Positions 49,301 to 61,923 of a stretch of DNA of 64,000 nt are shown here, in pieces. The position numbers and the translations under genes are program-made. Position 1 is the stretch's first letter, and the number at the start of each line of letters is the position of its first letter. Location: positions 14,703,501 to 14,767,500 of the forward strand of contig NC_069113.1 in the NCBI RefSeq assembly GCF_025612915.1, in the 5' to 3' direction. Source of the DNA: Magallana angulata. Taxonomy: Eukaryota > Mollusca > Bivalvia > Ostreida > Ostreidae. Under the pieces are notes generated by a model that was given only the letters and a program-made list of their open reading frames with translations, did no database searches and had not been told where the DNA came from.

Positions 49301-50586
49301 ATCGTCAGTAGCGACGGGCGCTTCACCGCCGAGTTTGACTTTAATTGGCGCCTCCTGGTGATTCTGTACGAGGAGCTCGGTCACCATCAGTTGAGGGATG
49401 GAGCGGTGAGCGTAAGTCTTCAACGTCACGGAGACGCTTTCCCCGACATGACTCTCCAGGAACATACCTTTTAAAAATGTTTTCATTGAAATTTTTAAAA
49501 TCTGTTATAATAATTATTTTAATGATATTTGAATTAGTGATACCTGTAATAATACAATCTGTTCACTTTATTGCACATCAATCATTGAACACATGTATAT
49601 GAATTTCAATCATCAACATCAGATTTATACTATGGATTTTTAATGTACCTTTTTTAAGATCGAGGCTATATTTAGACGTGACGTTGCCGTCCACGCTAAC
49701 GTTTCTGACAAGGATAGCTGGTAGAAGAGCCCTGTGAGTTTTTATGGCGTACCCATTGTATAGACCGTTCATACAGAGCGTGTCTGTTTTGACTACCGTG
49801 GCTATGTGACCGTTGCCGATGGTAGGAAGAACTCTAGTGTCATTGGGTATCCTGTTGTTTATGATAAAAAAAAATAATGTCCTACGACTACATGTTTATA
49901 TAAGACATACAACAAAAGTGTACTAAGATCTCTTAACGCTTTTGCAATGAGCTATTTATCTAAAAACTTTAAGTGTTGTATGATACAATCAGGTCCATGT
50001 GGATGATTATATATATGTTCGACGATTAACAGATTTTAATATGTCCATATATTCTAATGATGTCTGTCAAATTAAGAGAGCTATATGGTCGTGACCAATT
50101 TTTTACTATATTTATTTCCTAAGAAGAAGAGCTTTTTATAAACACATAACAAAGTATTCATTTATATGGATTTTTTCTGAACTAAATCATAGATAATAAC
50201 CAAACACACAATGCAAATCAGAAAATAAAAGGAAGATCAGTGGTTAATTTACTGACAACCCAGTCTCCTTAATTTATATTTGTATAGTATGTATGGTCAA
50301 AACTTGGCGTACAAGTACTGACTTACGTGTCACTGCTTAGTACGGTTACACCGGGTGTCACTGTCCAGACTCGAGCATCAAGGTCCAGTGGTAACTTTTC
50401 CTCGCGGTCTCAATGGGATAAAACCATTTCGTTTTCCCTCGTTGCTGTGTTTCCTATATCAGAGCACGTTACATCTTCAGCAGCCCGTGCATTGGTCTCC
50501 AGCATACTCAACAAAGCAAGGAAAACTAGCAGCAACATCTTAGAAAAGTTCGACTTCAATGCACTAGGGGATATGCTGGACTCCAT
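46380..50586 (-). CDS. PGGHG-like GH65 collagen-sugar glucosidase, copy 1, with in-frame TGA
   Basis: There are eleven exons: 50586-50327, 49851-49649, 49467-49248, 49096-48918, 48839-48631, 48499-48316, 48234-48025, 47845-47636, 47533-47433, 47102-46977 and 46847-46380. All phases agree and total 790 codons. The family (PGGHG/ATHL1) removes glucose from glucosyl-galactosyl-hydroxylysine of collagen. Key segments are LPTIGNGHIATVV, GHVFWDQETWMYPP (GH65 catalytic region), GAMYPWESA, ITGDIAFAVRQY, YHPEYDGY and GAVNFITGMGGFLQSLLFGYGGFR. Exon 1 opens with a signal peptide, but an in-frame TGA (50412-50410) separates it from the catalytic body. No ATG follows it within the exon. The C-terminus has a Ser/Thr/Pro-rich stretch and a hydrophobic tail without a basic end, like a GPI signal. 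It may be a nonsense allele or a copy losing function. Confidence 0.82.
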
Positions 50587-51685
50587 GTTTCATTCTGTAC
50601 TTGTTAAGTGACAATTTACACTGCTTTGGAACAGATAGTTGGTTATCTTGGTTACCGAGGACTTTTTGTTTAGAGTATCGCATTCAAGTACCTGGGAACA
50701 ACCACCCTAATCAGGCTGTACAAGATGTTTCATACGTAATTCTATGTGTAATAGTAGTCCAATGATCAATACACATGTATTAATTACAAAAAATATGTTG
50801 TTTGTTTCCAAAACATGTATGTTAAATTCATCCAAACAAAGTTTGCTCTTTCAAAATATTAAATGTAAAGTACATGTTTGCCTATGTGCCTACAAATACA
50901 TGTATATATACTTCTATCTGCTAACTTTGGTGTATGAATACTTGCTAAACCGTTTTAGGGATGTTTGCAGATTTCCGTTAAACAACGTATTATTTTTTTT
51001 TTATTTGTTCGAAACAATATGATGACAGGTTAATATACTAGCAAAGTGTAGACAACCCTTACCAGGATCAGACATGCGAGCACGTTTAAGTGATATCTTT
51101 TGAAATCATTCTTTAAACAACGATTGTTGGCATTACAGAAAAAAATCTAGTGTAAAAATATAAACTGTTATAGGAATATCATGAATTAATCAACAATACA
51201 AGTACATGTATATATCTTTATTTTTAAAAATTCAAATATAATTCGATTTTTAAATAAACATTATCGTTAGACGTAATACCGGTGTTAAATGTTGCAAAAG
51301 TGGAAAGCTCATTTGGTAGATCTGTGACACCACACCATCTTTGGACATTTGGGCTGTTAGCTTTATTATCTCACCCAAATACGATTTTGATTATACTTAT
51401 TGGTGCATGTTAATAACATAATATATGTCAGACTGTTTGCTTAATTAACTTACCCAAATATGATATTATTATGTTCATTCATGCATGTTTCCCTTCAGAA
51501 AATATCAATTTAATACACGCCCGGCTGTTGGCATCATTACTATCTTACCCAAATATGATATTAATATGCTTATTAATGCATGTTTTCCCTAAAGAAAATA
51601 GTATATTACATATAAGTCAGCAGAAATATAATGTGTTAAGCTTGTATATGTTTTTGCTTGCATCGTCTTCAACGAATATGAATTT
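50587..51685. other. spacer between glucosidase copies
   Basis: Upstream region of copy 1 and downstream of copy 2. It contains three degenerate tandem units at 51365-51605. No other feature was seen. Confidence 0.5.
51365..51605. repeat. three degenerate tandem units of about 85 bp
   Basis: CACCCAAATACGATTTTGAT (51373), TACCCAAATATGATATTATT (51452) and TACCCAAATATGATATTAAT (51546) each begin a unit that continues through a GCATGTT-like segment. The last two share more sequence with each other. Confidence 0.7.
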
Positions 51686-53385
51686 TCAACAAATATAAAG
51701 TTTTGAACAAAACAAAGCACTAATAATCAGTAGAACTGATGAAAATAAAACATGATTCGCTGAGTTTCTGTCTAGTGTGAGCGGTAGATCTGGCACTATG
51801 GAGGCTTTTGTCGAAGAAAACATTTGTATTTCATTTTGTTTCAATGTGAAGGCTTTCTCTTCGTATTTTAACGTCAGGGTAAATTCAGCTGCCTTGGTCA
51901 GCCTCACAATGGTTGCATCTTTGGTAAAATAGAAATCTATGGATCCTCCTAGGTAGTCTAGTCCTGTGATGTTGAAGGAGGAGGTGGAGGGAGGGAGACG
52001 TCCGTGGAAGTCGATCCTGTCAGGGCGGAGTCTGAAGCCGCCATAACCAAACAGCAGGGACTGCAGGAACCCTCCCATCCCCGTGATGAAATTGACAGCG
52101 CCCGTACCGTCATCGAGTTCTGTCCACACCTGTAATGTTCAAAAAGCAGTTGTTGCACGTGACTTTTCACTATCATTTTGCTAGCATATGAATGTCCTTG
52201 TCATCCAGTGGACAACTTTATACGGGAACCAGATCATATTACAAGTCGTAATACATAACTAATACAGAAAACAGACAAACAAAGAGTCCTTATATACTAC
52301 ATGTGTATTTAAATAGTATCTTAGTGAAATGGAATTCATAATAGAAAGTTGTTCTACAACGCTTGATCAAAGGTGTTTTGTGCAAAGATAAATAAGTCGA
52401 ATCTATGCTTAAATCTTATTTATTTTTCATCTACCTAAAAAAGGGTTTGCCAATCAATGAAAAAGAAATAAAATCAACACAAGAAAACGTTTTTAAGATG
52501 TTTTATAGTCAAACCCCATTATTTCAAAACTGATTAGAGTCTTAGACTGAAAAAAAGCTTTTGGTCTAAAATGGCATGGTCACTATTTTCGATGATTTTT
52601 TCACAATTTTGATTGTGTACAATGCTTTAATAATAAATTTGTAATGAATAACCATAATATGACTGTCATTCATAGAATTTAAAGCAAGGAACGGAGCTCA
52701 CAATTATTTGTTATGCAAATAAGTTTCATACCAGGTTTTTGTTTACATTGGTTCAATGTCCCGTAAACGTTCTTTTTCAAGCGAATTTTTTTTATCTGCT
52801 AATTTGTTTTGAACATAGATAAACAGTTCCTAGCGTTTGTCACATTCATTTTGGGTCTAAACCTGGACTTCTCTTTTCAACATTGAAAATGTAAACAAAA
52901 ACATGACTGAGTTTTCTTTACATAACAAATAACTTCACTAAACACACTCAAGTTTTGGTTGCTCATCAGAAATACCTTGCTCAAGCATGATTGTAAACAC
53001 TGAGATAGGAAAAGTTAAATTTCGACCAAAATCGTGAACATGCCCCTTTAAACGCATACTAAAACAGAAATGATGACTTCCAACTCGCTCGAAATATCCA
53101 TTATATTAAAGTTATTGATGCTTGAGTTACTTTTGTTAGACTGTTTTACTCATCAAACAGAACAAATTGACAAGAATGGAACATTATACATGTATATAGA
53201 ACTATCTAATATCTTTGCTCTTATTGGGATGTTTTGGTATACCTTGTATAATTTTGTACAAATGATGTGTTAAATTTTTGTTTTGCTGCCTTCAGTGCGT
53301 CACCAAAATCAAAGTACTGAAGTACTGAAAGCCGGGCTCATTTGGTGTGTTTTATGCATATTGTGTAGTAAAGACTGAAATAAAT

Positions 53386-53440
<55 letters not shown>

Positions 53441-56400
53441 GCTTTTAATGTCGGCAAAGCGTCAGAGAGCTACAAATTTTGTAAGCGGCTATAAACAAAA
53501 ATATGTCTGTCTAGTAGAAAAAAGTTCAAGTTGCTGCCTTGAATTTTGCAACAAGCGTTATATATTCAATTCCCATTTCTTCATCGCGCAGCAAAGTAGT
53601 ATATGGAAATTCATGCGCATTGTCTCCAAAATGCATAGGCTTGTTTATAAAACACGTTATTAATAAGAAAACTAAAAAAGATAGACAATTTTCTCGAGTT
53701 AAAAAAGAAGAAACAAAATGCCAACACTTTTGACAAAATGTGGCTCTTTGTGTAACTATTTGGTATAGCGGAAGCTTTTACTTCGACGCTGTTTGGTTTT
53801 TTGTTTACTTTTGAAGTTGTACTATTTATAGTAACATTGGCGATTTGCCTGCTTACAGCCAGGACTATGCTTTCAGCAGGGCCCGGCTAAAAATCGATGG
53901 ACTGGATTTGATAAAACTCAGTTTCAATGATACTAGTACGTAAAATTTTGGCCAATGATTCGATCAATACAATATGTTGCAACAACATTTATCAAAACAT
54001 AGACTGAACATTTCAATTCGTGGATCAACTCAACGACGAAATCCACGAAATTGGTATTCAACAAATTTTGATGAAATTAACCATAGTAGTTTAGTTACAT
54101 TAAATGGCTTAGCGACATTCAGCAGCTGGCGTGTAAACTGGGTCGATGCCTTAGTTATATCTCCAATCTCCAGGTTCCCGATGGAGAACATACTCCAGGT
54201 CATGGCTGGACCTTTTGATGTCACCTGGAATAGACAATCGTAACTACTCGGTCGTTTTTGTAACCACACGTAATGGAACAGAGCAAGCGTGACCACATGC
54301 TGGAATAGTTTTACATTAGAACTGCATTTTGCGTTACTTGATGTTATATTGATCCAGGGGTCTCTTTGTTACATACAACTTTAACACTGCGAGTCTAAAT
54401 TATAATTCCTATTGCCACAATATAATCCGATATCACAATCAAATGCAACTTTTGAGTGTCAGAGTACAGGTATTCTGACTTCGTATTTTGTTTTTATTTC
54501 ATGTCAAAAAGTCTTGCCAAGCAGTTAAAATCCATTATTATTAGCATTGAGTGCCAATAATTATATACGCAAGTGTATTTTTTAACTGTTTCCGATATTA
54601 TACTGTTCGTGCTAAAGAATGGTTTCTTTCGAACTGACCGCTTCGTATATCCGGAGGTCATTCCTTCGTGTAGACTCGTCCATGTCTATCATAAGAGGGA
54701 ATCCCATTAGGACAACGTCAGCTTGTTTCACGGGTTCATCTGAAAGAGTGTACATATGTATATAGAATGTCACAAACTCTATGGGAAAGAAATATTTATT
54801 AAAAATTTCTTCCTTTATATCAGTATCATTTCTGAATGTAACATTTTCATGCAACCTTAATTGGGGAGAGGGGGTGGCTGTAAGCTTAATCGAAAATATT
54901 TAAAATGGTTTGCATTAAATTTCGTTATTACATCATCAACATGTATCACTGTTATATGGGGGTGTACTTTTAACAGAATTTTAATTGGTGTAGTTTTCTG
55001 TTGTACTAGACATTTTACTGTTACAGTAGCAAAAAAATCATAACTGTGGTGCTAACACAGAAAAACAGTTGTTGAGAAATACATGTCATACACCTCTCAA
55101 GCATAAATAACATCGAGATTAGAAACCGCTGATTAGGTCAATTGTTCTAAAAATGACAATAGCATTTACCGCATCTAATACGTGCCAGGCATGCCCTTCC
55201 CTACTTACATGATCTTGAAAATTAACAAATTAAAACTGTATTACTTTTTGTGTAGCCATCAAATTCGGGATGATAGTCAAGTTGTTTGTCATAGGGAATG
55301 TACATTTTGTCAGCAATGGCTTTGTATTTTGGATCGGGTTTGGTGTTCATCACATTTCCCACAAAATCCGGGAGTAAGAGACTTAGTTTAGCGACAGCGT
55401 TTGTGAAGGCCGAGTTATTCACTTTCTTGTGCCATTCATCGGGAGGCATCACGTCTACAAAAAATACAATACATTAAATAGTGACATATACCTGTACAAG
55501 TAACACGACATTTCCTTGCAAGCAAATGTTGGTGTTGGAGACTACTCCATGATTCTAAATATTCTCGACGGGACGTTAAATCGGCAAGTGGCATTAAGTA
55601 TGGTTTTGGTTTGTCATTAGAAAATAGCAACTTAACCTCATTTAATTCACATGTATGAGCACTTGAATTTGTTAACCTACCATGGATTTCGTACATATTT
55701 GTTGAGGAATTCAGGAAAACTCGTGAAGCCCAGAATTCTGCTATTTCTTGCACTACCTTTATTCCACTCTCGTTAAGGAACCTAATGTCTCGTGTCATAT
55801 AAAGGTACTGTCTCAAGGCAAACGAAATATCTCCTGTGATGTGTTGTTCATTCAAAAAATAAATAGGTATTTCTGTTACGTCAAGACCTGTAGGAAACAA
55901 AGATCCATTGTTCAAAACGATGTTCCATAATAACAAACAACGTGATACATCATCCATGACAAAATACGTCATGATATGTCTATATATAACATGATACATT
56001 TATAAAATGATTCATCTTTAACAATATACATCTATAACATGATATATATATAAGTATATATATATACATGTTCATCTATAACATAATGCATCTATAATAG
56101 CATTATGCTTCTATAATTTGACACAGAAACGCGCACAGATTTATACCTGAGATAGCAGTTTCCCATGGGTACATGGCTCCTTTGTATCCCCTCATCTTGG
56201 CGGTCTGTATGGCGGCGTCTAGAGTGCGGACCCTGGTTTGTACGATGGCCTCCCCCATCTTACTGTGGAGCAGTAGTATCGGTGGATACATCCATGTTTC
56301 CTGGTCCCAGAACACGTGACCCATGTAGTCCTTCATACACAAAAATAAATACTTTTTATTTAACTTTTCTCTTCATTAAAACCGTGGACTTGATATTTAA

Positions 56401-57901
56401 ATAACACTCTGCGAAACAATAATTGCCAGCATGTACGTGTACTTTTAAAACAAAATTAAAATTGAATTTTGATGTTATGTTAAAAACATTAAATATCATA
56501 ATAATTTTCGTGCATTCACGATTATTTTTTATGTTAAACATGTAAATAAAATTGATGTTTGTATAACAACAAGAAAGTACCTGGTGTCCCTCACCATGAG
56601 CCAAATCCCCGGGAGATAGACCCACAAAATCTGGGGTCGGTCCCAAAGGGAGAGAACTCATGATATAGTACAAGCTGGAATACGCCAAAGTAGACAATGT
56701 ATCATTGCCATTCAAATCAATTCGACCATTCCTCCATACATCTGCCCAACCATTGACGTGGCTCGACTCAAGGTTTCCATTAAAAAACATTTGCACGCCT
56801 ATTGGAAGTATTTCAAAAAGAAATTGTATTGTCTCAAATGTCAACCTTTTTTGAAAATAAAAATTGTATTTTAAACAGTTGCTTAAAAATTGATTCTATT
56901 GACAATATGGTAACGACAGAAAAGGAACCTTTGTCGAAAGATTTCTTTGCAGTTGCTGGGACCAGATCAACACTTAGTAGAAAGAGGTGTGTAGTTTCTT
57001 GGAATGCTTCCACGGAGATTTCCTCTGGTATAACAGTGTGAACCATGGTGACGTCTTGTAATCCCGTGACGTCATATTCCATTTCTTTTGTTCTTCCGCT
57101 TATAATGCTACATGCAGATTGAAATAGTTCCTACATATATGTACATATGTACATGGTGGTATATTACAAAATAGGAAGACTTGGGATATTGTACGTAAAA
57201 TAGATAGGTACTAATTTATAGTTGGTATTAATCGTTTTGGTTTACATACAACTAATTGGAAAAAGGCATAGGTCATTCGACCATGATTTGACAAAAGAAT
57301 TGTGTTTACTTAGTAATATGTTACATCATGACTGTTTTATTCAAAAATAAGACTAGAATAGTTATCACGAACCCTTTTTTCTTGAGGAATATATTTTATT
57401 ATACCCGATAGATTGGTTGACCGCGTGAGTGATATCCAAATCCTCAGTGTCAGCAATCCTAGAGGAATTAAAACCCAACCTAACGTCTGCTGACCCTGCA
57501 TTTCGTACAGTCACCATGGTGACGAGTAGCTGTTTTATTGTTCGATGAGCAAACATTTTTATCCGGACAGATAAATCCTTTGCCGCCATCTCCTCTACAA
57601 ACATACCTGAAAAGTAAACAAAGACAAGAGGCCCATGGGGCCACATCGCTCACCTGAGCAACAATTGGCGTTCAAAAGATATTGTGCCATATGGTCCCTC
57701 GGTAGAATAACAAAAAATAAATATTGTCCAGTATTCGAATTTTACAATTATTTTTGCATACACGTAATCTTTGACATTGTACCTTCATGAAATACTATTT
57801 TTTACCAGAATAAGAAAATCCTACGCAAGATATAAAACTAAACATTTGGTAGGGGTACACTGTTAAGTTGTTAACTTCCAATTCCCTATATTTTCGTTCT
57901 G

Positions 57902-57932
<31 letters not shown>

Positions 57933-60088
57933 TTGTAAAGCGATCAAAATATATGAGAGCATATAGGTACATTTGTCTCATCAACTACTTACTTGTTATT
58001 GTATTTAAAAAAAATATATAATAGTTATTGTATTTTATTTAAAAAATCCTTCATGTATAGATGTGAAGAAGAAAATTGTACCTCAATGTGCTCAATTCCT
58101 CAAATTAAAACATTCAAAAATTTAATTTGTTTTCCATTATAATTAAATGACTGTTATTTACCTCGCGTACAAACCAGGATAATTTTCCACTGTGATGTTT
58201 TCTTAGGAATAGCGATAATTATTTTATCCCCATAACAGAAATGTGTCAAAACTATGGAAACTGTTTTAAAGATGTCGTTTTTATTTACTCGTGTCTGAAA
58301 AACTATCAAAATTGATGTAGATTTCACATTATTTATTGTATAATGAGGGGACCCCAGAGAGTAGGTATATACAGAATATCATTCTTTTATTTTTTTTGTA
58401 CAAGTATTTAACATACTCTAATTCATATAGAATTTCTAATGTTCAACCAAAATTTCAGCATCAATCGTAGAATTATAAGCAAGATACAGAGCTCACAGTT
58501 TCCCTAGGTTTGAGTCATATTTTGTTGACATGACTTTATTACATTCAGCTTAAGATTTTTAACTTGGTATTTCCTATTCAGCATTTAAATTGGAAAAAAA
58601 GAATGGCCTAAGATTTTCAATTCTTTTATTCACTCAAGACCAGTTCATTAATTGGTATTTGAGGTTCAAAATCAGTTTATACAAATGTACACAAACACAG
58701 TCAAGGATCACATGTACAGTAGGAGTAATAATGACGAAAAAAGGTTAAGTTTACAATACAATAAGTTGTTAAAATTGGTTTCTGGAAGAACAGACTTTGA
58801 AAATTTTCTTAATTAATATTGACAAATTTTTTACTTTTTTAATCTTTAGTTTTTAAGATCTGTGTACAAACATAGAATTGTGAGCAAATCTCTGTATCTT
58901 AATTGCTTATAATTCGAAGCTTAACACTCAAATATGGTTAGTAAATAGAAATTGTAAACAATTAAACACAAGAAACATGCATGCACTATAACAAATAAAG
59001 AACACAATTTATTTTTTCGAAATGAATCATACATATACATGTATATATACTTACATATTTCCTTCAGCGATATCAAACTCTATTTAAACTGAATAAACTC
59101 GAGAAAATGCCGAGCATCGATCTCAACAAAACCTATTGCATTAATCTACCATTACGCAAAAGATAATGCCGAATTACCGATAGAATGAATTGTATTTCAG
59201 TACTTTTTTGATACATCAGATTTTGCTTAATTTGCGCAGGTAAAGAGTTAACTGTTTGATCTACCGAAGTCTCTGTTTGAATTGATATGTAAAAATCACG
59301 AAATACGAGAGTTCCCAGGTTAAATTACAAAGCATAAATAATGAATACGAAACGAAAATCAGTACAAGCTAACCCAACGTCATGTGTGAAATCTGTCAAC
59401 GCATTGAAATATTTAGCCTCAATTTACTTCACAAAATCGGCACCAATATATTTTGCATGTTTCAAAAATTTCCCTTCATACACGAACTGTTGCATAAACA
59501 AGCAAATTCATCATAGTCAGATCGACCCTTTTTCGTATAATGTCATGGCTGCTTTAAACAAAGAACCTCGTTTTAGAAGTATAGGATATGAGTCTTGGTA
59601 AAATGGGTATGCAAACCCGGGCCGTGGCAAAATAAAAGCCGGGGTAGATCGGCAATCGTCAATTCCAAATACGCATTATTTTGCGGCAATATTTACAGCG
59701 AATACAAATATAACTGGTCCATCAAATATCCTGAAATTTTAATGAGATTGGCAGATTAATAACTGCCAATCTTTTGTTTTGACCAGGCCAAGTCTTGCCT
59801 ACCCATTTTACCGGATGCCGAACCGAACCGAAGCTGAAACACGCCTTTCCTTTATCATTATTTTCGTAATAACTCAGATTTGAAACTGAATTAGACCTTA
59901 ATTTTTGCAATTTATATTTTCCTTCCCATAAGGATAATTTATGCTAAACTACGTTGAATTTGCCTCGGTAGTTCTTGAGAAGAAGATTTTTAAAAATGCA
60001 CCCCCCTTTTTCTACAGTTTCAAGGTTTTCTCCGCTTTGAATACAGATCGTACTTTTATTTCTGCAATTTATATTCGCCATCCCATAA

Positions 60089-60120
<32 letters not shown>

Positions 60121-60222
60121 ATAAGCGGTTTTAGAGAAGAAGTTCAAAATGTAAAAAGTTTACAGACGGACGGACGGACAGACAGACGGACAGACGGACG
60201 ACGGACAAAATGTGATCAGAAT

Positions 60223-60259
<37 letters not shown>

Positions 60260-61201
60260 GCATGCATCAACCACGATGTGAATGATTGAATGATAACGAG
60301 GAGGAGGAGGAGGAGGAGGAGGACGACGACGACGACGACGACAGTTATTGCTCACTCACCAGCAGCGAAGTCAAGAGTGAATCGTTGTTCATGAAAACTC
60401 GAAGAATTTATGTTCCTAATAAATACAGCAGGCATTTTTGCACGATGGCTGGTGATGTTATGACCATTATAAAGTCCGTTCATAAAAACTGCGTCACCTC
60501 TTATCACGGTGGCTACATGGCCGTTCCCGATAGACGGCATGAGGCGTTGGTCGTCCGGCAAACTGCAAAATTAGGGTAAGCACACTGAATGAAAAAAGGA
60601 AATTTGCGATGCATTATATCTCCAAACCAACGGGTCGTAAAAAGATGATACGAGATGGTCCAAGAAATATTTAAGTTTATCGGGGCATATTTTTCGGTAA
60701 TTTTAGTGTGAATTTAAGAATTTGAATTTTCCAGGGGGTTTCCGGACCCCCTCCCCTTTTTGTTCCGCGCATTCTAATCAAAAGATGACTGAAGAGGCTC
60801 AGGTGAGCTAATAACGTATCGTAAACCGTTTGTAGCAGTTACCCCATGTGACAGTGTTGGTTGTCGTTTAATTATATCTATCGTACTTTACAGTAAATGT
60901 TGTATACGGCCTTGTTCGAAGTCTTTACTCAAAGTTTTGGAATAAAACAGAATGAAACAAAGTGGATACAATAGATTGATAGGTACCTGTTTACGGATAG
61001 GGAGGTGATACCTGGGATGTGAAATGGTGAAGTCACGCGGGGCAGACTCTTAGTCAATATTTGCCTGCCATGAGAGATTGCAGACTTGGCATTTTCTTCG
61101 TTTCCATCTCTTGGTAATTCATTTCGCATTCCAGCCCATGTGGTGTCGCACATAATTAGAGTTGTAAGCGCTAATACCAGCATCTTTTTTGAAAAAGACA
61201 T
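51686..61201 (-). CDS. PGGHG-like GH65 collagen-sugar glucosidase, copy 2
   Basis: There are eleven exons: 61201-60987, 60562-60360, 57606-57405, 57107-56929, 56798-56581, 56330-56147, 55887-55681, 55454-55245, 54739-54639, 54224-54099 and 52129-51686. All phases agree, for 762 residues (human PGGHG has 737). A signal peptide spans about residues 1-23. Family segments are LMPSIGNGHVATVI, GHVFWDQETWMYPP (residues 343-356), GAMYPWE (390-396), ITGDISFALRQYLYMTRD, YHPEFDGY and GAVNFITGMGGF. The Asp/Glu residues expected of this GH65 subfamily appear present. A hydrophobic C-terminus with little after it suggests GPI anchoring. The enzyme should hydrolyse glucose from glucosyl-galactosyl-hydroxylysine, here probably outside the cell. 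The exon structure matches copy 1 exactly; introns 2 and 10 are long and repeat-filled. Confidence 0.92.
52571..53051. mobile_element. about 480-bp foldback miniature element, copy A
   Basis: Begins GGCATGGTCACTATTTTCGAT and ends ATCGTGAACATGCCCCTTTAA, matching the termini of the element at 61319-61823. Internal landmarks (GTTTACATTGGTTCAA, GGTCTAAACCTGG) are shared. It lies in intron 10 of glucosidase copy 2. Confidence 0.7.
53388..53438. repeat. (TC)n microsatellite
   Basis: About 25 TC units in intron 10 of glucosidase copy 2. Confidence 0.95.
57624..60254. mobile_element. 2.6-kb bivalve-type element without coding capacity
   Basis: The left border ACAAGAGGCCCATGG and CGCTCACCTGAGC lies just inside intron 2 of glucosidase copy 2. 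The right border is a hairpin, AGCTCACTTGAGC/GCTCAGGTGAGCT (60221-60254), preceded by a CGGA/CAGA-rich tract (60166-60206) and GAAGAAGTTCAAAATG. I recall both borders from dispersed bivalve repeats. No long open frame lies inside. A region near 58450-58930 resembles the foldback element at 61.3 kb and may be nested. Confidence 0.55.
57902..57931. repeat. poly-C plus (CA)n tract
   Basis: A run of C residues followed by CA repeats in intron 2 of glucosidase copy 2, like the tract at 42734. Confidence 0.9.
60300..60341. repeat. (GAG)n(GAC)n microsatellite
   Basis: Seven GAG/GGA units pass into seven GAC units, ending 19 bases from the 3' end of exon 2 of glucosidase copy 2. Confidence 0.9.
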
Positions 61202-61318
61202 TCTCAAATCACAACTCCATCTTGCAGATTTATAATGAATGTTAGGAAGATAATATAGACTAAATAAATGGAAACTATCTTTATAGACATTATTGAATTA
61301 TGCTATCCATACAAGTCA

Positions 61319-61823
61319 TTAAGGGGCATGGTCACGATTTTTGTCAAATTTCATTTTTCTATTTCAATTGTTTAGAGTGCTTTAGTAATGCATTTCTCAT
61401 GATATATCAAAATTTGATAGTTAGTCGTAAAGTTATAAGCAAGATGCAGAGCTGACAATTCTTTGTTATGTAAACAAGACTCGTGCCTTGTTTTCGTTTA
61501 CATTGGTTCAACATACCGGTAAAATCTTTTCTTCAAGTTGATTTTTCTATCTGCAAGTTCGTTTTAAACATAAATAAATAGTTCCTTTAGTTTGTCACAT
61601 TCATTTTAGGTCTAAACCTGGCATTTTCTTTTCAACAATCAAAATGTAAACAAGAACTTGGTTTTTAAAGCAAATAATTGTAAGGTCTGTATCTCGCTTA
61701 TAACTTGACCACTGACCCCTAAGTTTTGGATGACAGTTATAAATGCCTTACTAAAGCATTGTAACATTAAAACCAAAAAAAATTAATTTTTGAAATAAAA
61801 ATATCGTGACCACGCCCCTTTAA
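61319..61823. mobile_element. 505-bp foldback miniature element, copy B
   Basis: Ends TTAAGGGGCATGGTCACGAT and, on the other strand, TTAAAGGGGCGTGGTCACGAT. Similarity between the two halves extends inward for about 200 bases: AGTTATAAGCAAGATGCAGA in the left half pairs with the complement of TCTGTATCTCGCTTATAACTT in the right. It is non-coding and lies about 120 bp upstream of the start of glucosidase copy 2. Confidence 0.8.
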
Positions 61824-61883
61824 TGAGTAAAACAATCTTATTGTAAATTATAGGGCAATAAATTTTAAAAGTGCTGACTGATA

Positions 61884-61886
<3 letters not shown>

Positions 61887-61918
<32 letters not shown>
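61887..61918. repeat. (GA)n microsatellite
   Basis: About 16 GA units shortly after the foldback element. Confidence 0.95.

Positions 61919-61923
<5 letters not shown>

Noticed and set aside
50327-50611. 94-codon plus-strand frame over exon 1 of glucosidase copy 1
   Set aside because: Shadow of the minus-strand signal-peptide exon. Its serine-rich sequence has no signal or domain.
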